A stretch of 64,000 nucleotides of DNA from Apoda limacodes (lineage: Eukaryota > Arthropoda > Insecta > Lepidoptera > Limacodidae): contig OX291554.1 of the NCBI GenBank assembly GCA_946406115.1, positions 13,713,092 through 13,777,091 on the forward strand, written 5' to 3'. This document shows positions 40,965 to 50,668 of the stretch, piece by piece. The position numbers and the translations under genes are program-made. Every line of letters begins with the position of its first letter. The stretch's first letter is position 1. The notes beneath the pieces are model-generated. The model was given only the letters and a program-made list of their open reading frames with translations. It was not told the DNA's origin and ran no database searches.

Positions 40965-41515
40965 TAAAATATTTTGTAATTAATCGAAAAGAACAAGCGA
41001 TTTCAATAAATTAAAGCAAAATTTTTTTCTCAATTTTTTTTTATTTTCAAGCAAAGACTTTTCATTTTCAAGCAATGATTTTTAATATATTATTACGAAA
41101 AAATCATTCTCTTGTTTAAAAATTATAGAGTTTTGAAGTAAAATCTTCTTTTTTGCGTTAAAATAATTAGCAATTTATAGAAAAGAACAAGCGATTTTGA
41201 CAAATTGAAGTAAAACTTTTGTCTTTATTGGCTTTTTTCTTCACACAAAGACTCTTCTTTTTCAAGCAATGATTTTTAATATTTTAATTCCAAAAACCAT
41301 TCTCTGTTTGAGAATGATAAAATTTTTGAAACAAAATCTTTTTTTTGCATTGAAATATTTAGCAATTAATTGAAAAGGACAAGCGATTTCAATAAAATAA
41401 AACTTTTCTCTCAAATGGTTTTTTTTCTACAAAAAAAGACTCTTCTTATACAAAAAAACCATTCTCTTGAAAATTATAAAGTTTTGATGTAAAATCTTTT
41501 TTTTGAGTTAAAATG
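40965..41515 (+). repeat. 190-base tandem repeat, about 2.9 copies
   Basis: Units start near 40967, 41158 and 41350. Each runs TTAGCAATTWATWGAAAAG then RACAAGCGATTT, AAATTRAAGYAAAACTTTT, CAAGCAATGATTTTTAATAT, ACCATTCTCTT..., TTTTGAAGTAAAATCTT and TTTTTTGCGTTAAAAT. Units are about 80 percent identical by eye. The GC-rich core begins directly after the third unit. Confidence 0.82.
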
Positions 41516-41524
41516 TGGCGGTTA

Positions 41525-41800
41525 ATATCGTACCGCTACAAGCAAGGCTGACGTTACGCGTCCTACATCGCGCTATCGAAGTTTTAGTTGCAGTTCAGTA
41601 TATATAGAAACCGAAGCGCAATTTAAGTGGACCACGGCGGTCACCAGGCATAACACCTCGCCTGGCAGGAGATATCTTATCTGCCACCGTTTCACTTTGG
41701 TGAACCCGAGCTGAACAATAGACGCACCTTCCGCAGCCAGGCCCTTACTCCTTTCCACCAGATACCAGTTTTCAACCATATGCTTCGCATGTCAGAGCTT
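41525..41800 (+). promoter_or_regulatory. Conserved core of the TIR element family, with TATA box (copy 1)
   Basis: Landmarks in order: GTACCGCTACAAGC (41529), GGCTGACGTTACGCGTCCTA, CATCGCGCTATCGAAGTTTT, then CAGTATATATAGAAACC (TATA box near 41600), CACCAGGCATAACACCTCGC with CTGG pairing CCAGG...CCTGG, and the Pro/Cys-codon-rich stretch to CTTCATCAGGACC. The copy at 46957-47234 has the same series, with nearly all differences in the first 58 bases being transitions. No long open frame is shared, so conservation is at the DNA level. Confidence 0.6.
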
Positions 41801-42414
41801 CATCAGGACCTATCGCAGCAGCATTTCAGCGCTTCCTATATAGTTCCTGCAGCTCCTCTCCGGCACCGCAACTGTACAGCATTTCACAACAACCTGTTGA
41901 GGATTCTCAGTCCAGCGTGGCACCTCCTCTGTACAGCTTCACACCACTCTGTCGATTACTCACACTCCAGCGTGTTATATAAAAATATATTCTCGATATA
42001 AAAAACAAATCTTTTGAACTGAAGCCAATTCTTTTTGATTAAGTGTTTTGTGTTTGGGTCAAAAAGGTTCTCAACTTGTGCTAAAAAAATATTATTTTAC
42101 TCTAAGAAATCAAAGTTCTTGTGTGAACTCAAAAGCAAAGTATCAAATTTTTGGTTGAAGCAAATAAACTATTTTTACTGTAGATTAGTAGTTTTGTACT
42201 AAAACTATTGGGTCTTGCATTGAATAATAATATTCTTGAATATAAATTATAATATTCTCTTCCAACAAAACAATAATTGGTTTCCGTAGATTTTTTTTTT
42301 TCAAGAATACGATTGTCTACGCGCAAGCAAATATTTTTGACCGCATATATGAAACGTTGTTTTCTTGACATGATGAAATTTGCTTTGACTGAAGAAATCC
42401 TTTTTTACCGTGTA

Positions 42415-43627
42415 TGTCCCACCGATTTCTCCGTCAATTGTAAACCGATTTCAATACATATTTTTTATTCGAAAGAGTATGCTCTTGAGGTGGTCCCATA
42501 ATTATGAAGTGGATTTAAAACTTAAACTTTTGGAGAAAAAAAAAATTGATGTTAATTTGGAACTGGTGTAACACGCCTTTTATGTTGATGATTGTATAAA
42601 ATTTTGTTACAACTTACAAGTATGAATGTTTTTAGTGTAGTAGTGTAAGAGAAAAAAAGCAATTCGTCACTCAAAAGCAAAGTTTTTATAAAGTTATCTT
42701 ACCATCAGTCCCTTTTTTAAATCATTCTATTACGACGCTCACTCCGGGTAGGAGAATATTTTAAATAAGGTGATGTATCAGCAACACTGGGCCGAAAAAA
42801 ATTAAAATAAGGCGATGTACCTATTCGGCAACGCTGCGCTGCACTGCACCGACTACTGCCAACACGGCACTAGCTATATTTAAATTTGTTTTGTCTCGAA
42901 CATACTTCGTACAAAATATCCTACATCATTAATGTACCAAATCATATACCTATCTATATTACGGTTTGAATGGATATATTCTTAGTTAATGTTTTTATTA
43001 ACTTAACTCATTCGGTCTTTGGGTAAAATTGATAAAACGTTAGTACGCTCATAGGCTACATTTGCCATTAGTTGGCACAGAATGGCCGCGGTTGTAAAAC
43101 ATATTACATTCATGATTACTATCTGATTAACTGAAAACAAACATTCCTTAATTTTCTAAAATAAGTGAAATTGCATTTTAAGATTCATAGATAAATAACC
43201 AGTTTAATCTAATTAAAATTATTGAAATACGAAAAGAAAACCGTCCTGGATTTCATCGCTCCAAGGTGTCGTTCTTAAAGATTAATTTCTTCCTAATATT
43301 AAAAAAATCCTTAAAGTACCAAAATATCAAGAACGAGAACATATTTATTTCGTTTTGTATTTATCATTTATTATGGCACCAAACACGTTAATACCTACAG
43401 TATAATCTTCTCTCTCTCGTATGTTAAGCCGCCATATTACATATACGCATCATATATCTAAAATGTCGTCAACAGAGGTTACCCACATAAAAAATCATAA
43501 ATTTTGTTTTTATTTTAAATTTAAAATATCCTTGTGATTCTGAAATGTTATTTTAGACCAAGTAAACACTTCTGTTGCGCCCTTTTGTTTTTAAAAACTT
43601 TGCATTTTAAGAAATATTTGTTTTACT
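42415..43627. other. AT-rich stretch without a recognisable gene
   Basis: No gene supported. A sentence near 42770 (GTGATGTATCAGCAACACTG then GGCCGAAAA) recurs at 44158 (AATGTATCAGCAACACTGAG then CCGAAAA), so a short dispersed repeat is present. Confidence 0.45.
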
Positions 43628-44075
43628 GCTAGGATGCCAAACAAGCTTGCGGTCCGCCTGATAATAAGCGGTAACCGCATTTAGGTTCTAAGATGTGGTG
43701 ATGAAATTCTCTGCCGATTGTCGAACGGTGCGATAGAAGAAAATAGCCGTGGGCACATTTTTAACAATTCTTCAGAACACATCCCATCATACAAGAGGCA
43801 GAACACACACAGGGAGGCAAAGTCTCTGCTCAGACTTAAGGGTTCGATACGGCTTTTGAGTTTGGGATCGTCGACGATTCTCACAGCCCGTCGTTGAACG
43901 GAGTAAAAAGGGCCATGCTGGTACCCGCCTAGAGATGAAAGTAGTACTCAATATGGGACCGGACTTGCGACTTGTAAAGCAACAACTTTTACACCGAGGT
44001 AAAGTACGTTACTGCTTCGCTTTCTTGAATACTACAAGTTTTTTGGACCCCAGCTGCACCTTGTCTTGCAAATAA
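43628..44075 (-). mobile_element. LINE copy H, 3' part, decayed
   Basis: On the minus strand this carries the LINE 3' tail (reverse of GATGCCAAACAAGCTTGCGG then TCCGCCTGAT), an internal deletion of about 160 bases, and the RT C-terminal region up to the equivalent of VLNRAKQYFTSG (ACTGCTTCGCTTTCTTGAAT). A 67-codon piece stays open (MRIVDDPKLKSRIEPLSLSR). The 5' boundary is at about 44072. Confidence 0.85.
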
Positions 44076-44844
44076 TAAATAAAAATATTCCAGCGATTCA
44101 GTTTACAATCCAATTGTTCTTTCCCTCAAAATACAAAGTCATCTTACATTTTCATAGTAATGTATCAGCAACACTGAGCCGAAAAGTAGTTTATATAAGA
44201 CAATGTATTCAGCAAAATAATAGGTCCGAAAATCAAAATCGCCAAATTTGCGTTTTCTCTACGTTTTGAGACCTGGAGAATCGTTTGCCATCATTTTTAG
44301 AGTGATCTCTCTCTCTCTCTTTTTATGTTTCTAGGTTAGCTTTTAGAACCAATGGACCAATTTGTCTCATGACCATATCAATCGATGCGCCACGACATGA
44401 CTTAGATCTGAAAAGAGTTTGAGCAAAGTGGATTGCTTTTAACGCTAAAAAACTGTTTTTTTGAACGACGCAATAATAATCTTCATGTATAGTAGTATAT
44501 GTAGTAAAATATACGTATATATTTCAAGAAAATCCTTTAAATTTGATGAATCTAAGTTTTTAGCGGGATTAGACATATTAATTATACCTAAAGTAATATG
44601 ACAATATTGGTATCGTTTTCGAGTAAATAAATGAAAAGGCATTCATTTAAAAGCTCTAAATTGCATCTTTTCATAGTAATTTATGAAGAAATTATGCAGT
44701 TTTGAAATTTAATTTATCCACTTCATATGCTCGATAAAAGCTTGAGATGATATGGGTTTGGTAGACCAAGTTGGCACCCGAAGTTTGTTTTTTTTTCGTC
44801 TATGCCCATTCCTGGGAATCGGGAATATTTCGTTAGGGTGTGTT
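44076..44844. other. AT-rich stretch without a recognisable gene
   Basis: Nothing recognised except a (CT)n microsatellite at 44306-44323. Confidence 0.4.
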
Positions 44845-45440
44845 CTACTGACACAGCGCGTCTTCTGTTTCGTAATATTTTGAGTTATCTTTTATTGTGA
44901 ATAATTCCCTCCAACGCTCGTTTACTTTGATGATGTCGCTGGATCTAAAATACATAAACATTTTACTTACTTATTATTTTTAAAATATACTCCTTCGTTT
45001 TATTTATAATATCACTCACCTGTCGAACATAGTTACAACAAACTTTTCAATTATCCAAAAAGTCTCGTTTATTTTACCCTGTAATAACATTTCAAATCCT
45101 TTTGTATTGTTTAGATATGCATTCCATGCTTCCAGTGCTGTTTTTTTTCCTTTTCCGCTAAAGCCTGACACGGTATCGCAATCAGTGAAGGCATGGAAAA
45201 CAGGTAACACTTTCGCTGTTCCTAAAATGAGTAAGTATGTATTTTATTATTTGTTTTTACAAAATAAAATAATGCACAATGACTGTTAACAGTTAATAGT
45301 TCTTACCTGATGCATTTTCAATTTCATAACAGGACAAAAATTTGTGTGTTACCGGTACCTAAGTGTACCCATAATTGAACATCAGGATATTTCGGCATGC
45401 ATGAAATTAGAAGTATTAGGACATCCATGTCAGATTCTTC
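44845..45440 (-). pseudogene. Three-exon fragment of an uncharacterised protein with a PIN-like region
   Basis: Minus-strand exons: about 45440-45307 (SDMDVLILLIS, VQLWVHLGTGN, then after a one-base shift FLSCYEIENAS), 45221-45020 (GTAKVLPVFHAFTDCDTVSG, FSGKGKKTALEAWNAYLN, FWIIEKFVVTMFD) and 44944-44845 (RSSDIIKVNERWRELF, ending EDALCQ and a TAG). Introns of 85 and 75 bases have proper sites: CAG/GTAAGA with TTTTAG, and CAG/GTGAGT with TTTTAG; phases agree. The block resembles an animal family of unnamed proteins with SPDTDVLVLL, LWxxxGTG and LPxFHAFTGCDTVSxFxGxGKK, which looks like a FEN/PIN-type nuclease fold with Asp pairs (inference). Here DTD reads DMD and GCD reads DCD. One shift and the early stop argue for a pseudogene; upstream exons were not found. 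Confidence 0.68.
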
Positions 45441-45777
45441 CCGACTAGGCATTGTATGGGATCGCTACGATAGTAACCGCTTAAAAAATATGACAAGAGA
45501 GAAAAGCGGGACAGGCGAACTAACCAGCCATATCGCCGTTTGCCGCCATCTTTGTCGTATGCGTTTGAGTTGCATATTCTGTTCTCGCTTGGTGTTGGAT
45601 GCGTCGTGATAGTCCCGTGACCATAGTATAAGGCATAGATTTTTTCCTCGGTAGAGGACACAATATTTTTTTTTCCTTTTTACTATTTTTTTCTTTTTTA
45701 GCGCTGTTTTAGCCCTTAAACAATATTTATTTGACGTCACTTCAGGTTAACAATAAGATAGGAAACCATGTTAAGCC
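45441..45777. other. No recognisable gene
   Basis: Two overlapping minus-strand frames (45416-45661 and 45465-45740) are open over the same bases in different registers, and neither continues the PIN-like protein. Upstream exons of that gene would be expected here but are not identifiable. Confidence 0.35.
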
Positions 45778-46718
45778 CTCAGGTCAGAAATCAAATTTAC
45801 TTAGTAGATTAAACAAATGAGGCGGTTGAAATACGAAGCGTAGTCTGCTGAAAATTAATCGCTTCACAAACCTTGCTTTATTTGATCTGCATTTAACTTC
45901 CAACATTATTCTTGAAAGCAGACATAAAAGGTCAGGGTTTTTTAACCCACCATTAAAAACTAAACATATATATACTAAAAGTAAATTAATAAGAGTATGC
46001 TTGTATGAAAATAATTAGTAATATGTATTAAGGTGATAGCATACCCAAACGAGTGAAGTTTGCAAGAATTTTATTAATTTAATTACAGTCCTGAGTAATC
46101 TTTTTGACGTGAAAAAATATGAGTTAAAGTTCAAACCTTAATTAAGTGGATTTGCTAATACTATAATAATTTGACTTTTAAAACATCTAGAAAAAAATAT
46201 CTGATACTCTATTTTTGGGCTTTATTAGGTGATATTCTCTGGATTCTTATTTCATTAAATATAAATAAATACCTATTGAACCTAATGTTAGCCATGTTAG
46301 AACCATAGTTCTAAGTTAATATTTGAATTTTATACCGACAAAAAACCGAGAAAGTTGAGATTTTCAACGTGTGGTCACGTGCTAGCGCCTATCGTACGTG
46401 GAACTGTGACTCTTTGTATGCTTTAATAGTTTATATGTCTTTGTACACTGGTCGAATCAGCACGCTTTTTTTAGTTTATTTGATAACCTTAAGTAAGTAC
46501 CTAAGCTGTAACACTTTTTGTATTTTACTATAAGATTTTCATGGTACTGGCCTTTTATTCAGTTTTATGATCTAAGAATAAATAAAAATTAACGAACTGG
46601 TTAATAGACTCTTTGGCGACATTAAAAACAGAAAACGTTTCGGGGTTTTACTGTCTCGCCACTTTATTGCAGTAGGCTAAAGGTGTTTTACAAGTGTTTA
46701 TGGTTTCTTAAAGGTAAA

Positions 46719-47637
46719 TACACGGAGAAAAAACTTTAGTAGCCACAAGTAAATAATACTAATAACCACTAAAATATTATTAAGTCCGAGGACAAGTAAA
46801 TTATACTGACGGTTACCAATGAGTTTTACTTATTGTATTTACTAACAGGAATAAGACTAGTCTTGTTGGAATAACAGTGTTGTTTACTAAAAACAAGTAA
46901 AATTTAATGGAATGCAAATTAAATATAACACGATTACAATCAGCGTTTAATTACACCGATACGAGTTGGTCCTGATGAAGGTCTGTGATGGGAAGCGCAC
47001 AGTTGATAATAACTGGTCAGTGTACCTGGTAGATGAAGGAAGGGCTTCGGCGAATAGTGCGTCAAATCTGTACAGCTCAGGCTTACTTATACTGAGGCAA
47101 TCCTCAGCCAGGTGAGTTATACCTGGAGAACGCCTTGACTTGCATTTCAGTATGTTGGTATATATGCAAACTATCGACAAAACTTCGATAACGCGATGTA
47201 AGACGCGTGACGTCAACCTTAATTCGTAGCAGTACAATATGATGTTTGTTATTAGTAAACTTCATTAATTCTTAGAAAGATGTTTGTAAACGTTAATAAG
47301 CCTTCATTGTAATGACAAGCAGTATTTTATGTGCCCACTTTAATAAAAATTTTGTAATCTTTAGTAGGCTTTATATGTTGATATTAATTACATCACTCAT
47401 AAATTCGAGAAAAGTTTTATAGGATTTGTAAAATTCGGTAATCCGAAGTACAAGTTATTATTTTCGGAAAGTAATCAAACTATGTTGTAGTTATTAGTTT
47501 ACGAAATTAATAAAATGTACTTAAAATTATATTGTTTTGTAATTGCCAGATTTTTTTTTTTAAATTAATAAAATTTAGTATTAACGCATTTTAATAAACA
47601 GTTTTTGAATTCGAACAATATTTTTTTTCTCCGTGTA
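46719..47637 (-). mobile_element. TIR element, 0.92 kb, with GC-rich promoter-like core (copy 2)
   Basis: Ends TACACGGAGAAAAAAC and TTTTTTTTCTCCGTGTA are exact inverted repeats for about 13 bases and fit a TA target site. Between them is an AT-rich arm, the GC-rich core (46957-47234, minus orientation) and a second AT-rich arm. The left arm has repeated phrases (ACAAGTAAAtTATACTGACG, CAAGTAAATAATACTAATAA) and the arms differ wholly from those of copy 1. A 96-codon minus-strand frame (46947-47237) covers the core but has no counterpart frame in copy 1. Confidence 0.72.
46957..47234 (-). promoter_or_regulatory. Conserved core of the TIR element family, with CRE-like site and TATA box (copy 2)
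   Basis: On the minus strand: GTACTGCTACGAATTAAGGT, TGACGTCACGCGTC (a perfect TGACGTCA palindrome, the CREB/ATF site), TTACATCGCGTTATCGAAGT, then GCATATATACC about 70 bases from the start, CTCCAGGTATAACTCACCTGG and later CTTCATCAGGACC. The order and spacing match copy 1 at 41525-41800. CRE plus TATA suggests a transcription start (inference). Confidence 0.62.
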
Positions 47638-47639
47638 TT

Positions 47640-48240
47640 TTTTTAATTTGGGTGTTTTTATGTAAGTACGTTCGCAAAAACATATATTTTTTATTTGCTT
47701 TTATTAGAATATTATTACCCACACTTTTGACTGTACACTACAATTCAAACACCAATAAAAATATCGATAAAAGTCAACGTCATTTGTTTATGAAAGTAAA
47801 AAGCACGGTCCGTTTCCATGTCATAGTACATAGCCTTCAATTTCGTTTAAGAATTGAAAATAAAACGGTTTTTACTGAAGGACAGTAAAAATAAACTGTT
47901 ATAAATTAAGATTGCGAATTAAAATCTATTGATTAATGTAAAATGGATGGAACTTTTGTGACAATATAAAGAGTAAATCAGATCGCGCTTTATCTTTGGA
48001 TAAATTATAAATGTTATTAAATGTTGTATGTTGTTTCATAGTAAGTTACATTTTATTTAAATTTATTTAATTTAAAATATATATAGACAGAGAAAATAAA
48101 GCAGACGCAATCTCTCTCTTAACGCTTAATTTTCGAGAGCCTTTGGTCTTGATTCTGTAACTACCTCGTTTGTTCAGCCGCCTCTGTCAATTGGATTTTA
48201 AACCTCTGGAGTATTTAATTTCCGTTTGAAAGGTAACTTA
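47640..48240. other. Interior of paralogous segment copy 2, non-coding
   Basis: A 78-codon plus-strand frame (47652-47888) lies in AT-rich sequence with no recognisable motif. From 47998 the text matches copy 1. Confidence 0.4.
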
Positions 48241-48367
48241 AAGGTTGTCTGGAAGAGATCGCTTTAAAGCGATAAGACCGCCTTTTGTTTTTCTCTATTT
48301 GTAAATATGTTTTGTTTGTAAATTTTTTATGTTGATGCAATAAAGTATAATAATAATAATAATAATT
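48241..48367 (+). mobile_element. 5'-truncated LINE tail of a second family
   Basis: AAGGTTGTCTGGAAGAGATC, then GCTTTAAAGCGATAAGACCG (stem-forming), a T-rich stretch, GATGCAATAAAGTATAATAA and a (TAA)n tail. The paralogous segment 1 lacks it at the equivalent place (31200). TTAAA on both sides may be the target duplication. The same tail is nested in LINE copy C (16402-16563). Confidence 0.75.
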
Positions 48368-48542
48368 AAACCTTCGTCATCGAAACCTAGTCAAAAAGCA
48401 ACCGAATTATAAACATGTACCTATAGGAAAATACCACAACTTTGTAGATACAAAAAATGTGTTGAGCAGGCACACAATATGTTCTATAGTTGTTTACAAA
48501 TTTCAACATTTCTATTAATCTATATCTATATATATATTAATA

Positions 48543-48995
48543 CTAGCTTTTGCCGGCGGCTACGCATGCCCTGAATTCGATTATAGAGGTAGGATTCCTA
48601 TGGCAACTTCTTGATTATAGTAGATAGCTGGTAGCGATTTGTGTTTTCCCGTCCCATACAAACTTTTACAGACCCTTTTAAATTTTGTCGCTTTATCCAG
48701 CGCTGGTAATCCCATACCAACTTTAATTTCGACAAAAATAAGCAAATGTTTACTAAGTCAGACACGCACTCAATTTTTTTCATTAGAAATAATAAGTTTG
48801 TTTGTTTTCCGTCGACTTAAGTTGCAAAATTTGTCGCCAAGGCAAACCCTTTGCTTTTATATATGTATAGCCTATGTCAACCCTGAAAGTCGATTCTAAA
48901 TATTGGTTAAAGAAATTTTGAAATCGGATAAGTAGTTTCGTAGATTATTTCCTACGTCCAAACTTACAAAATTACGAACGTTATCTCTTCTAAGT
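48543..48995 (-). mobile_element. Helitron-like element, copy in paralogous segment 2
   Basis: Starts at the left with ACTAGCTTTTGCCGGCGGCT, the reverse of a GCCGGCAAAAGCTAG-T Helitron 3' terminus, and continues in parallel with 31320-31811. Non-autonomous. Confidence 0.6.
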
Positions 48996-49324
48996 TTTTT
49001 TCTAAGAATTAGATTCGTCTCTGTCAGACTTTTGCGACCGTTTTTAATTTACAGCTGACTAGGTAATAATGCGCTATCCATCTCTATGTCTATGGTGTAA
49101 ATGTGTTGTGTTATATAGAGATGCTTAATTTTTTTTCTGCGCAAGTGTGTTGAAAAATATCGCATGGTACTCGTGAGCTGTGGTCATTACACTCACTCGG
49201 CTTTATTACGCCCTCGACTGGCAGCTCGGGCTGCAATCCAGCTTCCTGCGTAATGATCAAAAAAGCTCACTTGTATCATAAATAATATACCGTCTATTCT
49301 AAAAAATTTAAGTTCCCTACGACC

Positions 49325-49618
49325 TTTTTAGGGTTCCGTACCCAAAGGGTAATTAGCGGAACCCTATAACTAAGACTCCGCTGTCCGTCCGTCCGTCCAT
49401 GTCGCCAGGCTGTATCTCATGAACCGTTATAGTTGGACAGTTGAAATTTCCACAGAAGATGTATTACTGTTGCCGCTACAACAATTAATTCTAAAAAACA
49501 GAATAAAATAAATATTAAAGGGGGCTCCCATACAACAAACGTGTTTTTTTTTTTTGCCGTTTTTATAGATAATGGTACGGAACCCTTCGTGCGCGAGTCC
49601 GACTTGCACTTAGCCGAT
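49325..49618 (+). mobile_element. GGGTTCCGT repeat element, complete copy
   Basis: Begins TTAGGGTTCCGTACCCAAAG, contains CCGTCCGTCCGTCC, CCAGGCTGTATCTCATGAAC, TTGCCGCTACAACAA, GGGGGCTCCCATACAACAAA and ends TACGGAACCCTTCGTGCGCG then AGTCCGACTTGCACTTAGCC. The inner ends pair (GGGTTCCGTA with TACGGAACCC). It is a non-coding, short, mobile repeat that I recognise as abundant in Lepidoptera; the transposase class is uncertain. Confidence 0.8.
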
Positions 49619-50465
49619 TTTTTTAAATATGCATTATTTTTTAGATATTGCAACTTGCGAGATGTCGCGTGATTTCCTTTTTTTTATTTTAGCAACGACA
49701 AACCCCAGTATTAGAAATAGTCTAAATTTTCGACGTATTTTGTCTAACTTGACTGGACTACTGTGCTCAATTTGGGAAATAATAAGTATAACCTTTTGCT
49801 TGGGTATTATTTGTTGTTTTACATCTGAAATCAACAATTACAATATCTCATAAAATACATAATTTTCTCTTTGCTTCCAAATTATTATTTTTCTTTGGTC
49901 CGAAGCTATATCGTTAACGAATATTTACGAAAACACGAAAGGCGACTTTACCGACAGGAGCCTTGTTCAGTGGCATAATTGTGCCCAAGTATAGCATTAT
50001 CTGACATTAAATATGGTACAGACTAACAGTCGCCTTCATAGCAATTAAGTGTTAGTAACTATAACTATGTACACTTTAGTACCTGTCTTACTTCAATGTA
50101 GACCAGGGCTTAGCCAAAATAATTCATTTTCAATTAAAGAAATTCTAACAATTTAATTTGCATGTGATTAAAATTTCAATGTAAAAAAAAGTTAAAGGAC
50201 GGCCGGAAATGCATGTCGTACAAGCATTAAGCTATAGGGTTCCGTAGAATGAAAATGATTGCGGATATCTAAAAACTTATGAACCAATTTCTAAAATTAT
50301 AAAGCTGTATTCTCGTGGTTTTTTTTTATTTTTAGTACTCTCGGCTTAAAAGTTAAAAGGGGGACAATTTTTTTTCAACTTTGGAAGTCAATTACTTGCA
50401 AAATATAAATTTTAGACAAAAGTTTCTTCAAAACCTTAAATGTATTTGAAAGATCTATCTTCGAA
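49619..50465. other. Interior of paralogous segment copy 2, non-coding
   Basis: A phrase translating as NPSIRNSLNFRRILSNLTGL (49700-49760) has a counterpart in copy 1 (NPGIKNSLNFRRILSNLIGL, 32411-32470), but both are interrupted soon after and the antisense frame is equally open, so I do not call a protein. Confidence 0.45.
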
Positions 50466-50489
50466 TACATATTCAAAAAAAAAAAAAAT

Positions 50490-50645
50490 TTCACTCCTCT
50501 TTCACTTTCACTTTCCGTTAAATAAACATATCCTAGGGCCGACCGAGTACGAGCGAGAAGGCATGCTGCCAGATCTCACCGCGCGCCGATTTGACACCGA
50601 CAGTGAAAGAGTTAGCGAGCGTTGAAAGCGAAATATGTCGATTCG
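50490..50645 (+). repeat. Repeat shared with 22225-22425
   Basis: See the entry at 22225. Here TTTCACTTTCCGTTAAATAA and ACATATCCTA are followed at once by a GC-richer part (GGGCCGACCGAGTACGAGCG) that the other copy lacks. Confidence 0.5.
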
Positions 50646-50668
50646 ATTTGCAAGCAAACGTTGTCATG

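Larger units (their letters stand above)
40807..42414 (+). mobile_element. TIR element, 1.6 kb, with GC-rich promoter-like core (copy 1)
   Basis: The left end TACACGGAAAAAAAAAC is mirrored by the right end TTTTTTACCGTGTA, consistent with ends CACGG...CCGTG flanked by TA. The left arm (40965-41515) is AT-rich and holds about 2.9 copies of a 190-base tandem repeat. The middle (about 41515-41990) is GC-rich. The right arm is again AT-rich. The first 290 bases of the middle match the core of a second element at 46719-47637 in opposite orientation, while the arms do not match. There is no transposase. The core also has the look of an LTR, but no TG...CA boundaries or target duplication are clear. 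Confidence 0.62.
45778..50465. repeat. Long paralogous segment, copy 2 (partner 27095-33015)
   Basis: Collinear with copy 1 in the same orientation, at about 75-85 percent identity by eye in the shared blocks. Insertions found only here are the TIR element at 46719-47637, a LINE tail at 48241-48367 and the GGGTTCCGT element at 49325-49618. Relative to copy 1 it lacks the 28-30 kb LINE material and about 300 bases corresponding to 30321-30624. The text around 50430-50455 (TTCAAAACCTTAAATGTATT then TGAAAGAT) corresponds to the sequence into which LINE copy A inserted at 33059. Confidence 0.8.

Noticed and set aside
41514..41996. Solo LTR in the GC-rich middle of TIR element copy 1
   Set aside because: A TATA box is present, but no TG...CA edges with target duplication can be set, and half of it is shared with element copy 2 as its core. 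Kept only as an alternative.
45416..45740. Upstream exons of the PIN-like gene in the two overlapping minus-strand frames
   Set aside because: Neither translation resembles the expected upstream part of that family, and no matching splice donor was found.
46947..47237. A 96-codon frame over the core of TIR element copy 2 as a conserved protein
   Set aside because: The homologous core in copy 1 has stops in every corresponding frame, so the conservation is not protein-driven.
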